From positions 1 to 45,780 of the forward strand of contig RCNN01000213.1 in assembly GCA_003667245.1 (NCBI GenBank): a stretch of 45,780 bases of DNA. The letters are read 5' to 3'. Made by a program: the position numbers and the translations under genes. Below, one piece after another: positions 23,700 to 34,257 of the stretch (positions are counted from its first letter, which is position 1; every line of letters begins with the position of its first letter). This DNA is from Heterostelium multicystogenum. Taxonomy: Eukaryota > Evosea > Eumycetozoa > Acytosteliales > Acytosteliaceae. Below the pieces are notes generated by a model that was given only the letters and a program-made list of their open reading frames with translations, made no database searches and was not told where the DNA came from.

Positions 23700-24533
23700 T
23701 TTGATTGGATGATTAAAATACAATTGTTCGTTTCTAAATATATTTCTAGAGTATGACAGGATTTAAATTAATAATTTGAATGTTTTGATCATATAATAAT
23801 CATCTTTTAGTAAAACATATGAGTGATAGAATGGAATGAGTTGATGATTGTGTTGATGTAAATATTGAAAAGGATGGTTGATAGTTGGATGTAATAGTTT
23901 TAAATTGTGGAATGTAATAGTTGTTGTTCAATAATAAAAGGTTAATTTTATAGTTTGATTGTTTGTTTAATTATTTATTAGAATGGAAGGTTAAGGTTAA
24001 TCCCAAACTCTGAAAGACAACACCAAGATTAGTAGAATAGTTGAGTTGAAAAATAAGAATTAATTTAACGAGTTTGGTTTGTTTGAGAGAATTAAAATCA
24101 ATTGTCTTCTAAAACATGTTGCAAGTGTTGGATAGAAAAGTGATAGGCATGTCAGAGAGATTAGAGATCGGCGTGTTAATTATGTTATAATGATGATGAT
24201 GGTGAATAATGATTGTACGATAGAATAGGGGTAGTGGAGTGAAGGGAGGTATGATTGATAAACACAGCAAAAGCAAGATGGATTTACATGGTGGTGGGGA
24301 TTAATATGTAGAACTCTGTTGTGTTGATGTTGTAGGTTTTTGTTTTAGTGTTAATGGCTGTCACTGGGGTGAGTTGAATTGTGGTGGTTGGTTTGTTGTC
24401 TTTGTTATGATGATATAGATAGTGCTGATGAAAGTATTAATGATTGACATGGGTGTAAATGAATGATGGGTAATTTTATGTTTGGAAATAATACAAATAG
24501 TTTGGTGATACAGGAAAAGAGAGAATAACTGAA
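23700..24533. other. Intergenic DNA
   Basis: Between the kelch gene (-) and the small multi-exon gene (+). GT-rich and AT-rich sequence with no convincing ORF. It probably contains the kelch promoter and perhaps a missed first exon. Confidence 0.45.
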
Positions 24534-24957
24534 ATGAAAACAGCCAGTAAGAATAACTTATCAAAGTGTATATTATTGCAGTAACACAACTTATTGAACA
24601 ATTTCGAAAACTACACTACCAATGTGTACAATATAATAATAGTGGTATTATTAGAAAGAAGAATTTAATATGGAAAGTAAAAGAGGTAGTTGAAAAGATC
24701 ACCCTATATTATTTGGATCAATATGGTGGTATCATGATGAGTACTGGAAAGGTAATAAATAGATAGTTGAATAATGATATATTCCATAGGAATAAAATCA
24801 TTGCTTACTCAAGAAATAATCAATAATAAAATGAATTTTCTGAATTTGAATGTCTATCCAACAGTTATTGTTTGCAAGAGATAAAGTATTGGATTTGCAA
24901 AAACAAAAAGTTCACAATACCAATGGAATTGGATTGTATGGTAGATTGATGATGTAA
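24534..24957 (+). CDS. Small multi-exon gene, unknown product
   Basis: Two exons fit well. Exon A, 24582-24751, encodes TQLIEQFRKLHYQCVQYNNS to GGIMMSTGK and follows TATTATTGCAG. Exon B, 24865-24957, encodes LLFARDKVLDLQKQKVHN and ends YGRLMM before TAA. The intron between them (24752-24864) has GTAATA and CCAACAG ends and joins in phase 0. The 5' end is uncertain: an ATG at 24534 (MKTA) with donor GTAAGA at 24547 would need a 35-nt intron, shorter than the others here, so a more distant first exon is possible. The product would be about 91 residues, helical and basic. I do not recognise it. Confidence 0.5.
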
Positions 24958-25185
24958 TATAAATGATTGAATGAATATTTATAGTTTAGAATCTGATAAT
25001 TTGTGCCAAATGGCATCTATCATTTCATAAACTCGAACTTATTATTATTATTCGATATCGAGATAAAATAAATATAAATATAATGTCTAATATTAATAAT
25101 TCTTACCAGAAAAGTAAACAATTTAATTTTAATTATTTCTACTATTTAAAATTATTATTAGTATGAATTAATTTTGTTTTCTCTG

Positions 25186-25218
<33 letters not shown>

Positions 25219-25402
25219 TAATATTATGAAAATTAGTACTATGAAGATGATTGTCTTGAATTATGATTTAGTTATAAATTATTATTAATATGATTTATTA
25301 TTATATTTATTAATTAATAAAAACACAAAGATCGAAACTAAACATAGGAAGAGCTAGAAAAAAGAAATAGATATTCTTTTATGTATATTGATATTAGTGA
25401 AA

Positions 25403-25591
25403 TTAATGAAATTTGACAATGACCAAATCGATTTCTTGAAACATGCTGTTAAAATAATATTGTTGTTGTTGAGACAGTTCGAGTGTCATGAATTGCAACG
25501 ACTGCTCTAGAGTATTATTATGTAAATTGAAAATTCGAGTGGCTGCTACAAATGCGAATTTTAGGAACTTGAATGAGCATTGGATATTCAT
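25403..25591 (-). CDS. Short ORF, possible small gene
   Basis: A 62-residue ORF starting MNIQCSFKFLKFAFVAATRI and containing TLEQSLQFMTLELSQQQQYY. Its composition is more protein-like than the AT-run ORFs around it, and it is predicted helical. No domain recognised, no splice partner identified. It could be chance. Confidence 0.28.
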   Translation of the reverse strand: MNIQCSFKFLKFAFVAATRIFNLHNNTLEQSLQFMTLELSQQQQYYFNSMFQEIDLVIVKFH

Positions 25592-26308
25592 TAGGGTGAG
25601 ATGATTGCAATGCTAATTATGCGAATGTATAGATCATTAGATCGTATAGTTGAGTGAAGCAGAGATGTGTGTTTGTCAATTCATTTGTATGTTCGAGGTG
25701 AATATCATTAAACTTTCGTTTGTTGTAAATTTTCAGCAGATGAAGATGAATGATATGGATGTGTAAACCCGAGGGTGTGAATAGTATTTTCTATTTTATT
25801 GAATATGCTACCAATCGATTGGAAAAATTGATAAAAAATATCCACTATTTTGATCCGAGTGAATGTGAGTGAGTGAGTGTTGTGTGTTAGTGTATGTGGA
25901 AGATGGATATTATTATTGTATGTGGTTGTATTAATTTTTATGTCTGTTTTTTGATTTTACTGATGAATTATTTATTATCATAAGATTTAACAATTATTTG
26001 TTGCTTTTTTACATTAAAATAAATTAATGTTTCAATTATTATGTATGGAGTAAGTGTCTATTATTATTAGTAATTGACGAGGTGGAATTGTAGTGTCAAA
26101 TGAGTAGTGAGAGTAGTCACTACCTGTCTTTAAATCAAATACAATGAACATACTAATATTCAATTTCATTTCCTATTTGACTTTATATTTGGAAAATTAT
26201 CCATACCATAGAAAATGATGAATAATTCTGATTGTGAGTGTTGGGGGGTTTAGATAAAATTTGAGAAATATCTTGATTTGGAAAGTATTTGTTTTAGGTT
26301 GGTTTTGT

Positions 26309-26354
26309 TTGATAAATTAGTTAATTAGCTAAAGTTAGTCTCCTAATTTATCAA
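26309..26354. repeat. Inverted repeat, 12-bp stem, 22-nt loop
   Basis: TTGATAAATTAG at 26309-26320 is the exact reverse complement of CTAATTTATCAA at 26343-26354. It lies in a gene-poor stretch. AT-rich, so partly expected by chance. Confidence 0.8.
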
Positions 26355-26931
26355 TTGATTAAATGATTGAATATTCATCAAAAGATACTATACTTTGCAC
26401 TCAACAAAGAGGTAAGGATAAGTACTAACCTTATTGATAGGATTGGTTTTAGAATAATGTTATTATAAAAGTGTTATCAAAATGATATTGTTATGCTATA
26501 TATTTGAATCAATAAATTTGGTAATCCTGACTTTAGCTAATAGATCATTGTTTTTGGTTTGGTTTATGAAATATAATGGTATCAACAGTAATTATATGGA
26601 GTTGGAGTTTGATTTGTGTAATGATATCGGTGGTGATTGATGGATAATTTAAAGCTAAGCTAGTTAATCTAAATATTGGTTGACATGGACATGTACCCTC
26701 TATTAGTGTCAGGTGGAGTAGATTATTACTGAATATGTTTGTTTCATTACGGAATATTTCAATGGCCAGACATAGTTTAGCGTTTGATAATTAAATATTT
26801 ACAAATCCAAACGGTATTTTAGATTGATTATTAAAATCAAAAACGACACACACTTAAATGATATGATATAATATGACTAAACATTATTACTGTCATTTAA
26901 ATTTGTCAAAAATGAATAAATAGATGTTTTA

Positions 26932-26964
26932 CATTGGAGATCTCCAATTATTACATCTCCAATG
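26932..26964. repeat. Palindrome with a third half-site
   Basis: ATTGGAGATCTCCAAT at 26933-26948 is a perfect 16-bp palindrome. CATTGGAGAT (26932-26941) is also the reverse complement of ATCTCCAATG at 26955-26964, so three half-sites are present. It may be a protein-binding site or alternative hairpins. Confidence 0.85.
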
Positions 26965-27667
26965 ACTAGTTGTCACTTTTGATAATTTAATTGGATTCGT
27001 ATTTGGTTCGAATTAATGATGAAGCATGCCATAATAATACAAAGAGAATAAAAATGACAATAACAATAACAACATAAAATTTTTAAATATATTCAATATA
27101 AAGATAATCGTTTATTATTCTATTAATGTTACTTATTACTTACTCTAAAATTTAAAAAAGTAACTAAATCAATATTTTAAGTTTTCCAAGTTTTATTTAC
27201 AAATAATTTGATTTGATTGATTGATTACTGCTGTTGTTATATTATTTACAATTCTGTTGTTTACTATTTCTTTGCTATATACCTATAGTTATATGTAAGT
27301 GAGTGAATAGAAATCTCATTTTAAAAAGAAATAATTATTTCAAAATTGATTGATCCATGCAATAAAATCTGATGTCGTTCAACACCAATAGGGGAAACCA
27401 CTCTACCATGATCATTGACACTTACATTGAAGACTAATATGTCTATCATAACAATCAGCTAATATTACTATTATTGTTTTTGCTAATGATTAAATGTTGT
27501 TTATCTATATACAATTGCTGCTGCTACTACTATTTACAAGGATTGGAGTTGGTTTTTGAAGTTATTATTGCTTCTAGATGATGATTGACTATTGTTTTCT
27601 TTGGTATGACTTGTTTAGATGTGAAATATATTAATATATACATAAAATTTAATTTTCTTAATTATAA

Positions 27668-27695
27668 TTATTATTATTATTATTATTATTATTAT
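27668..27695. repeat. ATT trinucleotide microsatellite
   Basis: About nine uninterrupted ATT units. Such triplet repeats are common in dictyostelid DNA. Confidence 0.85.
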
Positions 27696-28796
27696 TTAAA
27701 ATATAATATAATATATAATGATTGTTTAAATTGTGATTTCCAGATGATTTATTCTAAAGTTAAGTAGATAGATAGAATCTTGCTTCAGTTGAGAAATAGT
27801 GTTGTTAATAGAATGTTGTTGTTGTTGTTGTTGATGGTGGTTTGTTGTCAATTACTTTGATAAGGCATGCTACTACTGTTGCACTTAATATTCATTTCCT
27901 CTCATACCACAATTTCAATGATACAAACATGAAATTTGTATTACCAATCGTCAGTGGGTATTTATTGATTTTTAATATATTTTTTGGACTTCGCAGGGTG
28001 TGTTGTTTTTATATATATACTTTATGGTAATTTAATTAAAATAGAATTTTTATTTTAATAAAATTACAAAAACAGATAAAAACAAAATTATTTAATTATA
28101 AGAATCTAGACTGAAAAAGATAAATTAAAAAATATTATAACAATCTGTACAATTTAATGATATTCTATCTATAGTAAAATAAATATAATAATGTTGTTGA
28201 TGTTGTTTTCTTTAATGCTGTGGACAATCAAAGTGTGAAATATATTTGTGTAGCAATAGCTTATATTGATGAACAGGATGTATATGTGTTATATATTTAA
28301 AAGAGCAAAAGGTTTTTGAAGTTAGTAGTGTTACAAAAGATGATTAAATAAATAAAAGTATAATATAAAGATAGAGATAAGATTAACTTCTTGAATGTAT
28401 TATATAGGATGTTAGTTAAATGTTGTTATATTCTAAGTGTTGAATAAGGTTGGTTGTGTGAATAGGAGATGAAGCTAAGAGTTGGTGTTTATTGTAGGTG
28501 AATTTAATTTAAGTAAAATGAAAGGATTGAAATTCACACAACAGCACAGGTGTAATGGTTTTTTAAATTTCTTGAATAAAAGAAAAATCATACCTACAAA
28601 ACCCATTACTGCAATCGTAACACAAATCACCAAATTTGTAAATTTAAACCTTTGCACTGGTCAGTTAGGTAGATTAAATTTGAAAAATGATTGTGTGTCA
28701 AGCAGAATTTTACGATCTTTTGATTTGAGTTGATTTGATTTGATTTGGTCGGATCAAAAACCAAACCAATCAGTAGTCAGTGGATGAGTGTGCATC

Positions 28797-30492
28797 ATGA
28801 TCCATCTTAAGAATTATAGATGTTTATATCGTAGATTGACCAGCAGCGTGGTTACACTTTGCCAAGCAACGGAACGTAGCCTATATCCACAACAACCACA
28901 GCATCAACTGCCATTGCATGGAGGTGCACTTAAAAGATACTATACTAGTGATAATCAGAGTGCAGGTGTTTTAAAAGAGACAATCTATGCATTGTCCAGT
29001 GGCGCCGTCAAGAGCGGTGTTGCCATCATCAGAGTATCAGGACCACAGTCCAAAGATGTGTTGAACCACCTCACTAAATCTGGTGGTGAGTCGACCAAAA
29101 CTCACAGTCAATCTCTTACACCAAGAATGACTGTTCTCTCGAATTTCTATCACCCAACTAATGGAGAGCAATTGGATCGCGGAATGTATGTATGGTTTCC
29201 AAAGCCAAACAGTTTCACTGGTGAAGATGTGCTTGAGTTACACATCCATGGTGGTCGTGCTGTTATTCACGATACCCTAGACGCCTTGTCGACTGTCAGG
29301 GGCACGAGAATGGCGGAGCCTGGCGAGTTCACGAAGCGTGCTTTTGAAAACGGGAAGATGGACTTGACAGAGGTCGAAGGTCTTGCAGATCTTCTTGATG
29401 CCCAGACCAACCATCAGCGTCGAATTGCACTTCAACAGATGCAGGGTTCAATCAGAAAATTCTACCTAGAGCTTCGAGAACAGCTTATTCGTGCGTCAGC
29501 ATACATGGAGGCATTCATTGACTTTGGTGACGACGCCGAGGTCGACCCAGTTGTGGTGGAGCAATCAAAGAAGCGAATCATCTACATCCGTGATCGCATT
29601 GTCAAGCACTTGAATGACGGAAAGCGTGGTGAAAAGCTCAGAGATGGTGCGATTATCACCATCATTGGTCCTCCAAATGCAGGAAAGAGTTCACTCATCA
29701 ATATTTTGGCGAACAGGAGAGCTTCGATTGTGTCCCCAATTGAAGGAACTACTAGGGACGTAATCGAGGTAATGCTTGACATTGGTGGATATCCTGTGAT
29801 GCTTGGTGACACTGCTGGCATTAGAGAATCAACCGACATCATAGAGCAAGAAGGAGTGTCAATGGCACGCGAGAGAATATTAAATACAGATATCAAACTG
29901 TGTGTACTAGACTGCAACACATTGATTACAACAGGAAAAGTCGATAAGCTACTCCTAGATATAATAGATGCCAATACAATATTTATATTCAACAAAATAG
30001 ATTTGGTACAGGAGTATAAAGACAAATGGTTATCAACTAAACAGTCCATCGTAAGTCAACTTCAAGAATCGACATCAGCACGTCAACACAACAGAGACAT
30101 ATACACATGTGAATTGTCTTGTTCAAATCATACAGGTATCAAAGATTTACTTTTAAAAATTGAGTTATATCTTAAAGAAATGTAGGTCATTTTAGAAACT
30201 CGCTGCAAGAAGTGAGCATTGGAGAGCTATAAAGACTAACATTATATTCTTTCTGAATAGATTTGAAATTAAAGAAAAAGAAGCGCCGTTATTAACAAGA
30301 CTTAGACACAAAGAGCATCTTGTCAATTGTGTAGAGTCTCTCAATACTTATTTGGATTATTGTGACTCTGATATTGTCATTGCATCTGAGGAGTTAAGAA
30401 GTGCAATTCGATCTATTGGTTCAATAACATATCATGTGAATGTAGACGATTTATTAGATGTAATTTTTAAAGATTTTTGTATAGGTAAATAA
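28797..30492 (+). CDS. Mitochondrial tRNA modification GTPase MnmE/GTPBP3/MSS1
   Basis: Exons 28797-30181 and 30261-30492 join in phase across a 79-nt intron (GTAGGT...ATAG) to give 538 residues. The N-terminal about 50 residues are Arg/Ser/Gln-rich without acidic runs, fitting a mitochondrial presequence. The formyl-THF-binding domain follows (TIYALSSGAVKSGVAIIRVSG, FTGEDVLELHIHGG, AEPGEFTKRAFENGKMDL). The GTPase domain has P-loop IGPPNAGKSS (with the potassium-coordinating Asn), switch region EGTTRDVIEV, DTAG and NKID. The C-terminus ends in FCIGK, whose Cys is the conserved MnmE residue. With GidA/MTO1 it makes 5-taurinomethyl- or carboxymethylaminomethyl-uridine at tRNA wobble positions. 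The ATG at 28797 is used because upstream in-frame codons lack one. It converges on HSP70, 160 bases apart. Confidence 0.96.
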
Positions 30493-30652
30493 ACAAAGCT
30501 TAATAGATGTAAATGAGGTAAATCTAGATCAAATTTGATGTTATTTAAAAAAAGATGATTATTATTTATTTACAAAAAGTTATATAATTATGATTGTATT
30601 AACTAAAAGGTTTGTTAAATTAAATCACAAGCAATCTATTATAATTGATTGT

Positions 30653-32654
30653 TTAGTCAAGTTCGTCAACGGATCCACTCTTCTTTGGTTCACCACCCAT
30701 TCCACCTGGCATTCCACCTGGCATACCTCCTGGCATTCCACCCTCTCCACCACCTTGTTGGTACATCTTGGTCATGATTGGGTTGACGATACCTTCCAAT
30801 TCTTTCATCTTGTGATCGAATTCGTCCTTCTCGGCCATTTGGTTGGCTTCTAACCACTTGATGGTATCATCGACAGCGGATTCCATTTTTTTCTTGTCGT
30901 CCTCTGACAGCTTGGATGCGATGTTCTCTTCTTTGATTGAACCACGTACAGAGAATGCATAGTTTTCCAATTTGTTCTTGGCCTCGACCTTTTCTCTTTG
31001 AGCCTCGTCTTGAGCCTTGTATTTCTCTGCATCGGCAACCATTTTTTCGATTTGTTCTTTTGTTAAACGACCCTTGTCGTTTGTAATGGTGATCTTTTGA
31101 ACCTTACCGGTGGACTTGTCCTCAGCAGATACGTTCAAGATACCGTTAGCGTCGATATCGAATGTTACTTCAATTTGTGGTACACCACGTGGGGCTGGTG
31201 GGATACCAGACAACTCGAATTTACCTAGCAAATTGTTGTCACGGGTCATTTGACGCTCTCCTTCAAATACTTGGATCAATACACCTGGTTGGTTATCAGA
31301 GTAGGTGGAGAAGGTTTGTTGCTTCTTGCATGGGATGGTGGTGTTTCTTGGGATCAAAACAGTCATGACACCACCAGCGGTTTCGAGACCCATAGACAAT
31401 GGAGCAACATCAAGCAACAACAAGTCGGCGACCTTTTCACCACCCTCATTCGAGAGAATGGCAGCTTGTACAGCAGCACCATAGGCAACGGCTTCGTCTG
31501 GATTGATTGACTTATTCAACTCCTTTCCATTGAAGTAGTCTTGGAGCATTTGTTGGACCTTTGGAATACGGGTGGAACCTCCGACCAATACGACTTCGTG
31601 GATAGAGGATTTGTCCAACTTGGAGTCTTTAATTACTTTTTCTACTGGAGAGATACATCCACGGAACAAGTCGCTGTTCAACTCCTCGAAACGGGCACGA
31701 GTGATTGAAGTGTAGAAATCGATACCCTCAAAGAGTGAGTCAATTTCAACACTTGCTTGGGATGAAGAGGAGAGGGTTCTCTTGGCACGCTCACAGGCAG
31801 TTCTCAAACGACGGAGGGCACGTTGGTTAGACATCAAATCCTTCTTGTGTTTACGCTTGAACTCCTCGACGAAGAAGTTTACCATACGATTATCGAAATC
31901 TTCACCTCCCAAGTGAGTATCTCCAGCAGTAGCCTTGACTTCAAATACACCATCTTCAATAGTAAGCAAAGAAACATCGAAAGTTCCTCCACCCAAATCG
32001 AAGATGAGAATATTCTTTTCACCACCACCCTTCTTTTCGAGACCATAGGCAATGGCAGCGGCAGTTGGCTCGTTGATAATACGTTGGACATTTAATTTGG
32101 CAATGACACCAGCATCCTTGGTGGCTTGACGTTGGGAGTCATTGAAATAAGCAGGCACAGTGATGACAGCGTTGCTAATGGTCTTTCCAAGGAAAGATTC
32201 AGCAGTCTCTTTCATCTTAACCAAAACCATTGAGGAGATTTCTTCAGGCATGAAAACTTTCTTCTCACCTTTGAACTCGACTTCAATGGCTGGCTTGTCA
32301 CCCTCCTTCTGGATGACCTTGAATGGCCAATGCTTCATATCGGATTGTACGACTGGATCGGAGAACTTACGACCAATCAAACGCTTGGCATCGAAAACTG
32401 TGTTTGCTGGATTCATGGCAACCTGATTCTTAGCAGCATCACCAATCAATCTTTCTGTATCTGTGAAGGCGACATACGATGGTGTAGTACGATTACCTTG
32501 ATCATTTGCAATAATTTCAACTCTATCATTTTGCCAGACACCTATTAAAATACAATATTAGTTATTTGTTTTTGTTTTTCTTATGTAATTGAATAAAATT
32601 ATACATACCAACACATGAATAGGTTGTACCTAAATCAATACCAATTGAACTCAT
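30653..32654 (-). CDS. Cytosolic-type HSP70 chaperone
   Basis: Exon 1 (32654-32609) encodes [16 protein letters not shown]. An intron (32542-32608, GTATGT...ATAG) leads to exon 2, giving 644 residues with no break. HSP70 signatures are [22 protein letters not shown] and [13 protein letters not shown]; the substrate-binding domain and helical lid follow. A GGMPGGM-type Gly/Met-rich repeat precedes the tail [10 protein letters not shown]. No presequence or ER signal, so it should be cytosolic/nuclear. The tail ends DELD where most cytosolic HSP70s have EEVD, which binds TPR co-chaperones; the acidic-aliphatic-Asp pattern is kept. An early intron suggests a constitutive Hsc70. Codon use is the most biased in the window (AAG, ACC, TTG), as expected for high expression. 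Confidence 0.97.
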
Positions 32655-33730
32655 TTTTACTATTTATCTTTCTATATTTCTTTTTATATTATGAATATTA
32701 TTTATTGTAAATATAATATATATCTGTGTGTGAGTAGGTGGATTGTTATATATATAATAAAAAAATATTATATATATATATTTATTTAATAATAATAATA
32801 CTAAATATCTAAATGTTCTTGTTTTGAATCTTGAATATTTATATTTGTTGTTGATAATAAAAAAAACAAATTAAACATGGTATTTAAATAGGTAATGTCT
32901 TGTCGGATGTTATTATTAAAAATTTAATTAAACACTTGGTTTAAGTGCTAGTGTGAATTTCACCATAGTTTTCGTTGATTGTTTGAAATCTCACTCAAAT
33001 TTCACTGACTAAAAATTTAAATCTACTTGAAATTCATTTTTGGGTTTTAAATTGAATTTAATTTAATTTTCTCTTTTTTGGATGCTTCAGATCATGTAAC
33101 AAGCAATTCCACTCCTTTACATAGATTTTCCTCTTATTTCTCTTAATAACAATACTATTTTAATGAAAATTACCATTTCTATTCGAATTACTATCGACAC
33201 ATTACCAACACTATGACATTACTACTATAATAATTATTATTTGACAAGACAACACGATATCTTTTTAATTGGAAATTGACGATAGATCATCAATCTAATA
33301 TTTGCTTGCCATAATAAATTTAGTTCGTTTAGTTTTCAATTTGGAAATATCAGATTTCTATAAACAATAACAACCAATCGTTTAGAAAATATATCAATAT
33401 ATTATTAATATATATATAAACTTATAGATAGAAATATAACTTTATATATATAGTTATCTAGATGATTGTAATTGTTAACAAATAGGTATTATCATATAAT
33501 AATACCTAAATTAAATTTGATATATCAATGATAAAATAAATTCTTGTAGAATCGATTTCTTTATTTACAAATGTAGTTTTATAATTTATATATATATTTA
33601 TAATTTGGTTGTATTATTAAGTTGAAATTGGGTCTTCCTAAAATGAACTCGAGTGAAATAAATATATTTTCTTTTGTGAAAGCATAGTGGTGACCTCCTG
33701 GTTGACAAGTGAGTTGAAATTCCGATGGGT
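32655..33730. other. Intergenic DNA with a 10-bp hairpin
   Basis: Contains the HSP70 promoter; A/T runs lie directly upstream of 32654. I see no clear heat shock element. A hairpin is present at 33483-33508: TAGGTATTAT and ATAATACCTA around a 6-nt loop. No gene seen. Confidence 0.55.
33483..33508. repeat. Hairpin, 10-bp stem, 6-nt loop
   Basis: TAGGTATTAT (33483-33492), loop CATATA, ATAATACCTA (33499-33508). Perfect stem in gene-free DNA. Confidence 0.85.
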
Positions 33731-34257
33731 TCACTTAACCATGTTTGGATTGAAAGTGAAATGTCCTCTTTTGTTTATGATCAGGCCTCCCGGAGAACTA
33801 AACGATGGTTTCATGTTATTCACACTGAATGGTTGGAGTTGTTTTGAGTTGGCAATATTATCGCAGTGATCAATAAGGTAAATTGAAACCTGTCTCCATT
33901 AGTAAGACCCACAGGTTCATTTGGAAACATTCTGTTTCTAGTATATCCAATGGTTCCATTGGGAAGGAAAACTAACAATTGTACCATTTGGGCGTCACCC
34001 ATAAAATAGACTGATAATTCGTTTTTGCAATCGGTACCGTGAGGTCCAACAAATTGTTCATTGGAATCGGATGAAGTTTGGGAGGTAATTGGAATTACTG
34101 TAGCTGGAGGTACTTTAGTTGGCGTAGGGGTAGGCGATGGTTTTGCTTCATTGTGTCTTGTAGATGCCAAAAATAATGATTGGCTTCTATTTACTGAAAT
34201 TGTCAATATTATTACTAGTATTATATATATATTATTTCTTTTTATAAAATATTCCAT
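33731..34257 (-). CDS. Predicted secreted protein, Pro/Thr-rich stalk
   Basis: A signal peptide (IYIILVIILTISVNRSQS) is followed by a Pro/Thr linker (KPSPTPTPTKVPPATVIP) and a short globular region with NELSVYFMGDAQMVQLLVFL and NGTIGYTRNRMFPNEPVGL. Around 33881-33888 the frame changes by one base. The following frame encodes YLIDHCDNIANSKQLQPFS and ends NPNMVK at 33731, a more natural ending than the hydrophobic run of the first frame. Across the break it is about 175 residues. I do not recognise the globular part; it looks like an extracellular dictyostelid-specific domain. Confidence 0.6.

Larger units (their letters stand above)
24958..28796. other. Long gene-poor region
   Basis: About 3.8 kb with only a weak ORF (25403-25591, -). 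It has (TTA)n and A/T runs, a 12-bp-stem hairpin (26309-26354), a palindromic element (26932-26964) and ATG-poor short ORFs. No tRNA B-box, snRNA or transposon signature seen. The end nearest 28797 should contain the MnmE promoter. Confidence 0.5.

Noticed and set aside
28475..28657. Minus-strand ORF with one hydrophobic segment (VICVTIAVMGFVGMIFLLF), faintly like the tail anchor of Sec61-gamma, with a GTATGA donor-like site.
   Set aside because: No ATG-bearing upstream exon and no downstream exon with the expected ending could be found, and it overlaps the likely MnmE promoter.
29582..30049. Minus-strand 155-residue ORF inside MnmE.
   Set aside because: Antisense shadow of a confidently identified gene.
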